Both the position numbers and the translations under genes were made by a program. A DNA stretch of 34,433 bases from Acholeplasmatales bacterium. Lineage in GTDB: Bacteria; Bacillota_I; Bacilli_A; Izemoplasmatales; Izemoplasmataceae. The stretch lies in contig RECF01000037.1 of assembly GCA_007694145.1 (NCBI GenBank), positions 1 to 34,433 of the forward strand, read 5' to 3'. The notes under the pieces were generated by a model, which was not told the DNA's origin, searched no databases, and saw only the letters and a program-made list of their open reading frames with translations. Shown piece by piece: positions 24,891 to 31,421 of the stretch; position 1 is the stretch's first letter, and each line of letters begins with the position of its first letter.

Positions 24891-25621
24891 CGCTTGCCCT
24901 GATAAACTTGACGAAAGACTTTGGTGAAGGACCGATATTGCAAGATGTATCGGTTGTGTTCAATCCGGGTGAAATCACGTGCATCATCGGACCATCAGGT
25001 TCTGGTAAAAGCACGTTGCTTAGAATGCTCAATCGGCTTGAAGCACCGACACGTGGCCACATCATGGTTGATGGTGAACCGCTCAAAGAGACTGACAAAG
25101 CTTTGCAACGCCACCGGGCGCGTACCGGCATGGTCTTTCAAGCCTTTCATCTGTTCAATCACCTGAGTGTGCTTGACAACTGCATGTTAGCCCCTATTAC
25201 CGTCTTAAAACTGAACAAAACCGATGCCATGCAACGCGCCATGGGTGCACTCGAAGAAGTCGACATGGCTGGTTATGCCCACCGCCGGCCCATCACGTTG
25301 TCTGGTGGGCAGAAACAACGGGTTGCCATCGCACGCGCTTTGAGCATGACGCCTCAAGTTCTCTTGTTCGATGAACCGACCAGCGCGCTCGATCCGGAGA
25401 TGGTTCAAGAAGTACTCCAGGCGATGCGTCGTGTCGTCGCCAAGAAAATCACCATGATACTCGTCACACACGAAATGACCTTTGCGGCAGAAATTGCTGA
25501 CCGCATCCTATTTATGGATGAGGGGCAAATCATTGAAGATCGTCCTGGGCGCGCGTTGCTCGATGATCCGGAGCATCCGCGGACCCGACAATTTTTGAAA
25601 TCATGGCGAGGCAAGACATAA
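24887..25621 (+). CDS. Amino acid ABC transporter ATP-binding protein (probably lysine)
   Basis: A 244-residue ABC ATPase of the GlnQ/HisP group that powers the importer from the cytoplasm. It contains Walker A GPSGSGKST near residues 36-44, the Q-loop MVFQAFHLFNHLSVLDN, the signature LSGGQKQRVAIARAL, Walker B VLLFDEPTSALDPE, and the switch histidine in LVTHEM. The ATG at 24887 overlaps the permease stop (ATGA), so the two are coupled. The operon ends at a strong terminator shared with the convergent radical SAM gene. Confidence 0.94.
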   Translation: MTLALINLTKDFGEGPILQDVSVVFNPGEITCIIGPSGSGKSTLLRMLNRLEAPTRGHIMVDGEPLKETDKALQRHRARTGMVFQAFHLFNHLSVLDNCMLAPITVLKLNKTDAMQRAMGALEEVDMAGYAHRRPITLSGGQKQRVAIARALSMTPQVLLFDEPTSALDPEMVQEVLQAMRRVVAKKITMILVTHEMTFAAEIADRILFMDEGQIIEDRPGRALLDDPEHPRTRQFLKSWRGKT

Positions 25622-25678
25622 AAAAATGAAACCTTGTCCCGGATGCATCAAAGCATCGGTTGGACAAGGTTTTTTTTA
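25621..25678. terminator. Bidirectional terminator between the ABC operon and the radical SAM gene
   Basis: ACCTTGTCC (25631-25639) pairs with GGACAAGGT (25662-25670), with an inner GATGC/GCATC stem (25642-25646 and 25653-25657). Eight T residues follow on the plus strand; an A-run at 25621-25626 provides Us on the minus strand. The minus-strand stop codon TAA at 25676-25678 lies in the T-run. Confidence 0.85.
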
Positions 25679-26602
25679 GTGTTTGAGTCGATAACTCGTC
25701 AGACCTTTCATCGATGAAGCCCTGACGCGCGGGTCTTGATTTAATCGTTTAAGAATCCGTGTGGCATCGCTTTGCCGATGTTTCATAAATACTTCGATTT
25801 CATGTCGGTGCAAAGGATGGGTACGAATGATGTTCAAGATGGCCTCATAATCATCGGTAACTGCGCTTTGATAAACGCCTTCGGCCAACGCTTCAATCGA
25901 GATGCCTTCGAGCGCTTCAGCAAACATCATGACGCGCTTTAGCGGTGGAACCTGTGCGGACTTGTCCGTCCCTGCTCGAAGGGGGACATTGATGTATAGG
26001 CGATCATAGCGGATGCCTTTCAATGTTTGCTTGAAAGCACGCAAGGACTGTGCACTGTCATTAATATCCTTCAAAAGCATCACTTCAAGCCATAGTTCAC
26101 CATGAAATTCTTGTGAGAACTGCTTGAGATATACGGTGCTTGCTTTAAGATTAACGTGAGGATGTGGTCGGTGAATCGTTTCCGCAAGCGAGACAGGCTC
26201 AGACATCACAGTCGGCAAAACGATGTCAGCCTCAAGTGCGGCATCAAAGACATCGCGATGGTCAAAACGTGCACCATTCGTGATGAGGGTTACCGGTTTG
26301 TCAGTGCAAGTCTTTAAGCGGATAAGCAGCTTTTTCAAGTCACGGTACAACGTAGGTTCACCCAAACCAGACACTGTGACGGTGTCGTATGCGATGCCGC
26401 TCTTTAAGAAGGTGTTGAATGCGGCAATCAAGGTCTCAACAGCCACACCTTGTGCAGGTGTATTTGTCAAGGCAGCCGTCGGACCGAGTTGACAGTAGAG
26501 GCAGTCGAAGTTGCAATATTTTGTGATGAACGGACTGATGCCAAGTGATCGCCCTAAGCGTCTTGAGAGAACCGGACCATATAAATAAGCGCTGTCACGC
26601 AT
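25676..26602 (-). CDS. Radical SAM protein (COG0731-type)
   Basis: A 308-residue radical SAM enzyme with the cluster motif C30-x3-C34-x2-C37 (CNFDCLYCQLG) preceded by YGPVLSRRLGRSLGISP, the hallmark of the COG0731 group, which is related to wybutosine-type tRNA enzymes but of unknown function in bacteria. VSGLGEPTLY and ITNGARF correspond to the SAM-binding strands. A helical C-terminal extension of about 90 residues follows. The start is placed at ATG 26602, overlapping the GGDEF stop by eight bases; ATG 26611 is also possible, and neither has a clear Shine-Dalgarno. It is the third gene of the minus-strand operon with the cobalamin and GGDEF proteins. Confidence 0.82.
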   Translation of the reverse strand: MRDSAYLYGPVLSRRLGRSLGISPFITKYCNFDCLYCQLGPTAALTNTPAQGVAVETLIAAFNTFLKSGIAYDTVTVSGLGEPTLYRDLKKLLIRLKTCTDKPVTLITNGARFDHRDVFDAALEADIVLPTVMSEPVSLAETIHRPHPHVNLKASTVYLKQFSQEFHGELWLEVMLLKDINDSAQSLRAFKQTLKGIRYDRLYINVPLRAGTDKSAQVPPLKRVMMFAEALEGISIEALAEGVYQSAVTDDYEAILNIIRTHPLHRHEIEVFMKHRQSDATRILKRLNQDPRVRASSMKGLTSYRLKH

Positions 26603-27578
26603 GGAAATCATGCCGTTTTTTGTTGCGTAGGGCTTTATGGCGGTACATGCGTTCATCTGCCTGCATCATGGCTCTCTCTAAGTCGGCCAGCAGGCTGTTT
26701 CTTTCAAGCAAGCTGTCACCATAGGCAGCGGATAACGTGGCATCGAGCGTCACCAGGTGTTGATCAAGTGCCGTCATCCATGTTTTGAGATCGGGCATGT
26801 TCGTTTCAGGAATTGTCAAAGCAAACTCATCGCCACCGAGTCGATAAGCTTCCCCACCATAAGGTTGAATGTGTTCATCGATGTAGTGGGCAAAAGCTTT
26901 GAGAACCCTGTCTCCTTGATGGTGCCCGAGTCGGTCATTGATCGATTTGAAACCGTTCAAGTCAACCATGACCAAACGTTGGATGGTTTGCTTTGAACAG
27001 GCAATTACATCATGGAAAAAAGCGCGGCGATTTTTAAGTTGAGTCAGTTCATCACGCATGCTTGTCTCATGCAAGATATGGTTCAGTTTTTCCAACTCAC
27101 GATTTTTTTGGGCCAGCTCGCGCTGCGTATTGACCAATTCACTGTTTAGGGCAGTCCATTCACGTAAGTAGGCGGCGGTGGCTTCGTCATGGCTGTAGTG
27201 TTTGAAAGCCTGCGCCTGTCGTAAGCTGTTGAGCTGTTCGCTATTAATCCGAATGATTTCACTGAGGACCGTCAAGGTTTCTTGGCGTTCCTTGAGGCTA
27301 AGCATGACGATTTGTGTGCCAGTTTTGAGCAACGCGACCGATAAAATCAAATGGCCGTGTGTTTCGTTGAGAAGCAGTTCACCACCAAAACTGTGTCCGT
27401 GTTCAAGTGTATCTTTGAGATAATCAAGAAAGCGTTGAATCGAATCGGTATCCAAATAGTAGACAAAGTGTGTTCCAGCTTGAAATTGCGGATAAGAACC
27501 TTCATGTTTGACAGCCTCGACAATGCGCCCTTCAAGGTCGAGGACAAGGCCTAGTGTTGTCAGTTTAGAGTCCGACAA
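26595..27578 (-). CDS. GGDEF-domain protein, putative diguanylate cyclase
   Basis: The 327-residue protein has an N-terminal sensor-like alpha/beta region (residues 1-100, PAS-like in pattern), a helical coiled-coil linker (about 100-170), and a C-terminal GGDEF domain. Active-site residues for making cyclic di-GMP are present: D206 in VDLNGFKSIND, N214, D215 and G248-GDEF252. The RxxD inhibitory site before the motif is missing (P239 and G242 stand in its place), so product inhibition by that route is not expected. The start is a TTG at 27578, with AGGTAGG upstream, overlapping the stop of the cobalamin-binding protein by 14 bases; no other start codon lies near. The close coupling suggests the two proteins form one signalling unit. 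Confidence 0.88.
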   Translation of the reverse strand: MSDSKLTTLGLVLDLEGRIVEAVKHEGSYPQFQAGTHFVYYLDTDSIQRFLDYLKDTLEHGHSFGGELLLNETHGHLILSVALLKTGTQIVMLSLKERQETLTVLSEIIRINSEQLNSLRQAQAFKHYSHDEATAAYLREWTALNSELVNTQRELAQKNRELEKLNHILHETSMRDELTQLKNRRAFFHDVIACSKQTIQRLVMVDLNGFKSINDRLGHHQGDRVLKAFAHYIDEHIQPYGGEAYRLGGDEFALTIPETNMPDLKTWMTALDQHLVTLDATLSAAYGDSLLERNSLLADLERAMMQADERMYRHKALRNKKRHDFHA

Positions 27579-28566
27579 GATGACGACCTACCTCAAGTGC
27601 CGAGGCTGCATTTCGTGCATGGCCATCGGCTCCAAAACGATTGTACAAGCTCTCATCCCCTGAAAAAGCCTGCCCGCCAATGAGGATTTTCGGTGCCCCA
27701 CCCGGAAGGCGTTCTCGGAGTTTATCTAGCGTCTCTTGCAAGGCGCTCAGGTGCAAGGGCAGGGTGACACTCAAGCAAACAAGATCTGGTTGAAATGACT
27801 CAGCGAAACGAACGATTTCATCCGGAGGCATGTTCGCGCCAAGATAATGTGTCTGGAAACCGTCAAGTTCAAAAAAATCAGTGACCATCCGGATGCCGAT
27901 TTCATGCAGTTCAGTGCCAATGGCTGTAGACAGCAATTTCTTGCCGTGCTTTGGCGATGCAAAAATTTCTTCGTAGAAGTTTGCCATGATCGACTGCGTG
28001 ATAACGGTTGCGAGATGCTCATCCGCCACATGGATGGTTCCCGTTTGCCATAAACGACCGACTTCATAAAGACTCGGCTGCAAGATGTCAAGATAAATGT
28101 CTTTGAGCGATGACCCTGTTTCGCGCAACTTTAAAATGTGCGCACGCGCAGCGTGACGGTCTTTGTTCAGCACGTAACGCAAGTAAGTCGCCGTATCGGG
28201 CTTTGTCACATACGAGACGCCGTTCTCATCTACACTAAACGTATTTGGATCGATCGCATCAAGCAGCGTTCGTTGTTCTAAAGACAAATGCGGTGCAAGC
28301 CGTGTTTGAATCAACACGTACAGTTGACCCGCAACAGCCTTGTCGATGCCCGCGTGATGCAAAGCGACCGCCAACCATGAAAAGTACGCTTTGATTATCG
28401 AGGGTTTTTCATGTTTCAAGCCTTCCAAAGTAAAAAGCAGCGAATAGCGGATATCGCGCAAGGACTTTTCAATGTAGCGCGTAGAGCGGTCAAGATAATC
28501 AGGGACCATGTCGGCAAGAATCTGTTGAATGAGTGCGTCTTGGTTTTTTTCAATCGTGCCAAGCAT
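27565..28566 (-). CDS. Cobalamin-binding sensor-like protein (CarH-type B12 module, no DNA-binding domain)
   Basis: A 333-residue protein. Residues 1-110 are helical and not recognised. Residues 125-200 form the cap four-helix bundle of B12-binding proteins, with W173-x9-E183-H184 (WQTGTIHVADEH), the signature of B12 photoreceptors such as CarH and LitR. Residues 208-330 form the Rossmann-type B12 domain with E219-L-H221-x-x-G224 (lower axial histidine), SVTL at 266-269 and GGQ at 297-299. No MerR helix-turn-helix and no methyltransferase partner domain is present. The start ATG at 28566 follows GAGGTG. The gene leads an operon with a GGDEF and a radical SAM gene, so a cofactor- or light-dependent control of cyclic di-GMP is the most likely role; a redox or B12-level sensor is the alternative. 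Confidence 0.83.
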   Translation of the reverse strand: MLGTIEKNQDALIQQILADMVPDYLDRSTRYIEKSLRDIRYSLLFTLEGLKHEKPSIIKAYFSWLAVALHHAGIDKAVAGQLYVLIQTRLAPHLSLEQRTLLDAIDPNTFSVDENGVSYVTKPDTATYLRYVLNKDRHAARAHILKLRETGSSLKDIYLDILQPSLYEVGRLWQTGTIHVADEHLATVITQSIMANFYEEIFASPKHGKKLLSTAIGTELHEIGIRMVTDFFELDGFQTHYLGANMPPDEIVRFAESFQPDLVCLSVTLPLHLSALQETLDKLRERLPGGAPKILIGGQAFSGDESLYNRFGADGHARNAASALEVGRHLVGL

Positions 28567-28594
28567 ACCATCACCTCAGTGTCCATATATGATT

Positions 28595-28603
28595 ATTATA
28601 GCA
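28595..28603 (-). promoter_or_regulatory. Extended -10 promoter of the cobalamin/GGDEF operon
   Basis: On the minus strand TGC-TATAAT (TATAAT at 28595-28600) is a perfect extended -10. The -35 position (28618-28623, GTGTCG) is weak and lies in a palindrome. Confidence 0.7.
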
Positions 28604-28610
28604 AAATAGT

Positions 28611-28624
28611 CGTGTTTCGACACG
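28611..28624. repeat. Inverted repeat over the -35 of the cobalamin/GGDEF operon
   Basis: CGTGT-TTCG-ACACG (28611-28624) is a perfect 5-bp inverted repeat with a 4-base centre, sitting on the weak -35. It may be an operator; the binding protein is unknown. Confidence 0.45.
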
Positions 28625-28631
28625 CTGTATT

Positions 28632-28660
28632 AAAAAAGAACAAGCACCAGGGCTTGTTCT
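28632..28660 (-). terminator. Rho-independent terminator of plsY
   Basis: On the minus strand AGAACAAGC, loop CCTGGT, GCTTGTTCT (plus-strand arms 28637-28645 and 28652-28660) is followed by a U-run (A at 28632-28637). Its 5' arm overlaps the plsY stop codon. Confidence 0.87.
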
Positions 28661-29354
28661 AGTCTGTACGCGGACCATCTTCTTTGAGAAGACGTTTGCG
28701 GCTTTGCAAAAAACTGCTCTTTGGTTCAATGCCTTTGGCGATTTTGATGAAGTTGCCTTTATGTCGGTAAACAATCATCAGCGTGCCAAGGGTTGTAATG
28801 ATGGGCATGATCCAATCACCCGAAGGTCCGAAGAGAAATAGCCGGATGCCAGATTCAGCACCTAAGATGAAGACTCCATAACTTGTAAGCGCCAAAGCAA
28901 GGGTACCAGTGCATGAGGCGATGCTGACATAACGGGTGATTTTCAACGTCACGATATAGCCAAGCAAGCCAACAAGACCCAGAACCGGTGCATAGAACAA
29001 GAAAATGCCCACACCCGTTGCCACGGCCTTTCCACCTTTAAAGCGCAAAAAGACTGGGAAAATATGACCCACGGCCGAAACAAATCCGAACAACAAAAGT
29101 GGCACACCGGTGTCAGGCAGTAAACCTAGACGAATCATGAGAATCATGAAACCGCCCTTGAAGACATCGAGGATGAAGACAAGCGTCCCGAGATTTTTAC
29201 CAAGCACACGATAGGCGTTTGTCGTTCCGGGGTTTCCAGAACCGTGCTCACGGATGTCGATATTTTTAAACACCTTGCCGATGATGACGGAAAAGGGGAT
29301 CGACCCAACAAGGTAAGCCAAGACCAATAACATGATAATGATAACAATATCCAT
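28659..29354 (-). CDS. plsY: Acyl-phosphate:glycerol-3-phosphate acyltransferase PlsY
   Basis: PlsY transfers an acyl chain from acyl-phosphate to glycerol-3-phosphate, the first step of phospholipid synthesis in Gram-positive bacteria. The 231-residue integral membrane protein shows the conserved loops HGSGNPGTTNAYRVLG near residues 37-52 and GHIFPVFLRFKGGKAVATG near 95-115, with several transmembrane helices between. The start ATG at 29354 follows GGAGGG; an upstream in-frame ATG at 29375 has no support. The C-terminal cytoplasmic tail is basic. The gene is divergent from parE, the arrangement seen for yneS-parE in Bacillus. Confidence 0.95.
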   Translation of the reverse strand: MDIVIIIMLLVLAYLVGSIPFSVIIGKVFKNIDIREHGSGNPGTTNAYRVLGKNLGTLVFILDVFKGGFMILMIRLGLLPDTGVPLLLFGFVSAVGHIFPVFLRFKGGKAVATGVGIFLFYAPVLGLVGLLGYIVTLKITRYVSIASCTGTLALALTSYGVFILGAESGIRLFLFGPSGDWIMPIITTLGTLMIVYRHKGNFIKIAKGIEPKSSFLQSRKRLLKEDGPRTD

Positions 29355-29388
29355 TTTAACCCTCCGCTTTTGCAAACAACCTTTTTTG

Positions 29389-29397
29389 ATTATATCA
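29389..29397 (-). promoter_or_regulatory. Extended -10 promoter of plsY
   Basis: On the minus strand TGA-TATAAT (TATAAT at 29389-29394). No good -35 is seen. It is about 35 bases before the plsY start. Confidence 0.65.
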
Positions 29398-29437
29398 TAA
29401 TAAAATGCAAATTACACTACTAATGAAACCGTGATTT

Positions 29438-29446
29438 TGATATAAT
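29438..29446 (+). promoter_or_regulatory. Extended -10 promoter of parE-parC
   Basis: TGA-TATAAT with TATAAT at 29441-29446 and no good -35. It diverges from the plsY promoter; the two -10 boxes are about 46 bp apart. Confidence 0.65.
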
Positions 29447-29480
29447 AGTATGATGAGTTGAACTAAAGGACGTGGAACCC

Positions 29481-31418
29481 ATGACGCTAAAAACACTTGA
29501 TCAGTACGGTGCCGACTCCATCCAGATTCTTGAAGAGCTGGAGGCGGTTCGCAAACGCCCCGGCATGTATGTTGGCTCGACCGATGCACGCGGGCTCCAT
29601 CATCTCGTTTGGGAAATCGTTGACAATGCTATTGATGAAGCATTGGCCGGTTATGGCAATGATATCATTGTGACGGTAAAAGAAGACAACAGTGTCGTTG
29701 TTCAAGACTTTGGACGCGGTGTGCCTGTTGAGAATCATGTGAGTGGTAAAAGCGCGATTGAAATCATCTACACGCGCCTGCATGCCGGTGGTAAGTTCGG
29801 ACAAGCCGGTGGCTACAAAGTTTCAGGCGGCTTGCATGGTGTAGGTGCAAGTGTTGTCAACGCACTCAGTGAGTTTCTTCATGTTACCGTCAACCGAAAT
29901 AGCCGTAGCTATGTCATGATATTTGAAGACGGCGGCCGAAAAGTATCCGATCTCAGCGAAGTGGGTGAGAGTCGTAAAAACGGTACGACAGTGTGGTTTA
30001 AGCCCGATTCCAACGTCTTTTCCACCACAGTGTTCAACTTCCAAACACTTTCAGAACGTCTTCGCGAAAGCGCGTATCTCATCAAAGGATTAAAAGTAAC
30101 CCTGATTGATGAACGGTCCAAGCAAAAGGAAGTATATTTGTATCATGACGGGATTCTCTCCTATATCGATTATTTGAACCAGAATCGCCAAACCGTTCAC
30201 CCCACACTGTTTTTTGAAGGGGTGCACGAGCACATTGAAGTCGAGGTTGCATTTCAGTTTACCAAAACATACACCGATCAGCTTTACTCCTTTGTCAACA
30301 ATGTCCGGACCCGAGACGGTGGAACCCATGAAACCGGCTTCAAGACAGCCTTTACGAAGATTTTTAATGAGTATGCTTTGCGCACCGGCTTGTTGAAGGA
30401 CAAAAGCAAAAAACTTGAAGGTGCGGATATTCGTGAAGGACTCAGTGCGATTATCTCTATTCGTATTCCTGAGTATCTCCTTCAGTTTGAAGGTCAAACA
30501 AAAAACAAGCTTGGAACATCAGAAGCTCGTACCGCAGTTGAACAAGTCGTCTCAGAAAACATGACATACTTTTTTGAAGAAAACCCCAGTGTGACCAGCA
30601 CACTCATCGACCGGGCTCTGAAGGCGCAAAACGCAAGAGAAGCGGCGCGTAAAGCACGTGAAGAAGCCCGAATGGAAAAAAAAGGAAAAAAACGTGAGCC
30701 TTTGTTGTCGGGCAAACTCGCACCGGCTCAATCGAAAGATCGCCACAGAACCGAACTGTACCTTGTCGAAGGTGATTCGGCGGGGGGCTCGGCCAAACAA
30801 GCCCGTGATCGTCGCTACCAGGCGATTTTGCCTTTGCGCGGCAAAGTCATCAACACCGAAAAAGCCCGCATCGAAGACGTGTTGAAAAACGAAGAAATCA
30901 ATACCATCATCCACACGATTGGTGCCGGTCTGAGTTCGGACTTCGATCTTGAACAGTGCAATTATGCGAAAATTATCATCATGACGGACGCCGACACAGA
31001 CGGAGCGCATATCCAGGTGCTCCTACTCACCTTCTTTTTCCGCTACATGCGTAAACTTGTCGAGGCTGGCAAAGTCTATATTGCCTTGCCACCGCTATAC
31101 AAGTTCACCTATCGCAATCAGCGCAAAGATAACGTGACCTATGCCTGGACAAACGAAGCCCTAGCCGAGCTGCTTCAAAACCACAAGAACGGTTCGGTCC
31201 AACGTTTCAAGGGGCTTGGAGAAATGAACGCCGACCAGCTTTTTGATACAACGATGAATCCTAAGACACGCACGTTGATCCGGGTCACCATAGACGATTT
31301 GGCGGATACGGAAAAACGCATCCGCATTTTGATGGGTGATCAAGTTGAACCGCGTCGTGACTGGATTGAATCAAACGTCGTTTTCACCAATGAAGACAAC
31401 TTTACAATAAAGGAGTAG
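29481..31418 (+). CDS. parE: DNA topoisomerase IV subunit B (ParE)
   Basis: ParE is the ATPase subunit of topoisomerase IV, which separates linked daughter chromosomes. The 645-residue protein has the GHKL ATP site with EIVDNAIDEA, GRGVPVE and VSGGLHGVGASVVNALS in the first 120 residues, the transducer domain, and the Toprim domain with EGDSAGGSAKQARDR, LPLRGKVINTEKA and MTDADTDGAHI. The ATG at 29481 is preferred because AAGGA lies ten bases upstream; the in-frame GTG at 29472 is too close to it. Assignment as ParE rather than GyrB rests on the plsY neighbour and on the partner protein. Confidence 0.93.
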   Translation: MTLKTLDQYGADSIQILEELEAVRKRPGMYVGSTDARGLHHLVWEIVDNAIDEALAGYGNDIIVTVKEDNSVVVQDFGRGVPVENHVSGKSAIEIIYTRLHAGGKFGQAGGYKVSGGLHGVGASVVNALSEFLHVTVNRNSRSYVMIFEDGGRKVSDLSEVGESRKNGTTVWFKPDSNVFSTTVFNFQTLSERLRESAYLIKGLKVTLIDERSKQKEVYLYHDGILSYIDYLNQNRQTVHPTLFFEGVHEHIEVEVAFQFTKTYTDQLYSFVNNVRTRDGGTHETGFKTAFTKIFNEYALRTGLLKDKSKKLEGADIREGLSAIISIRIPEYLLQFEGQTKNKLGTSEARTAVEQVVSENMTYFFEENPSVTSTLIDRALKAQNAREAARKAREEARMEKKGKKREPLLSGKLAPAQSKDRHRTELYLVEGDSAGGSAKQARDRRYQAILPLRGKVINTEKARIEDVLKNEEINTIIHTIGAGLSSDFDLEQCNYAKIIIMTDADTDGAHIQVLLLTFFFRYMRKLVEAGKVYIALPPLYKFTYRNQRKDNVTYAWTNEALAELLQNHKNGSVQRFKGLGEMNADQLFDTTMNPKTRTLIRVTIDDLADTEKRIRILMGDQVEPRRDWIESNVVFTNEDNFTIKE

Positions 31419-31421
31419 ACC

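Noticed and set aside
29385-29400. FabT-like site over the plsY promoter (TTTGATTAT)
   Set aside because: Only one half matches; the other half is spaced differently (TGAT-ATA-ATCA), and the AT-rich -10 box explains the similarity.
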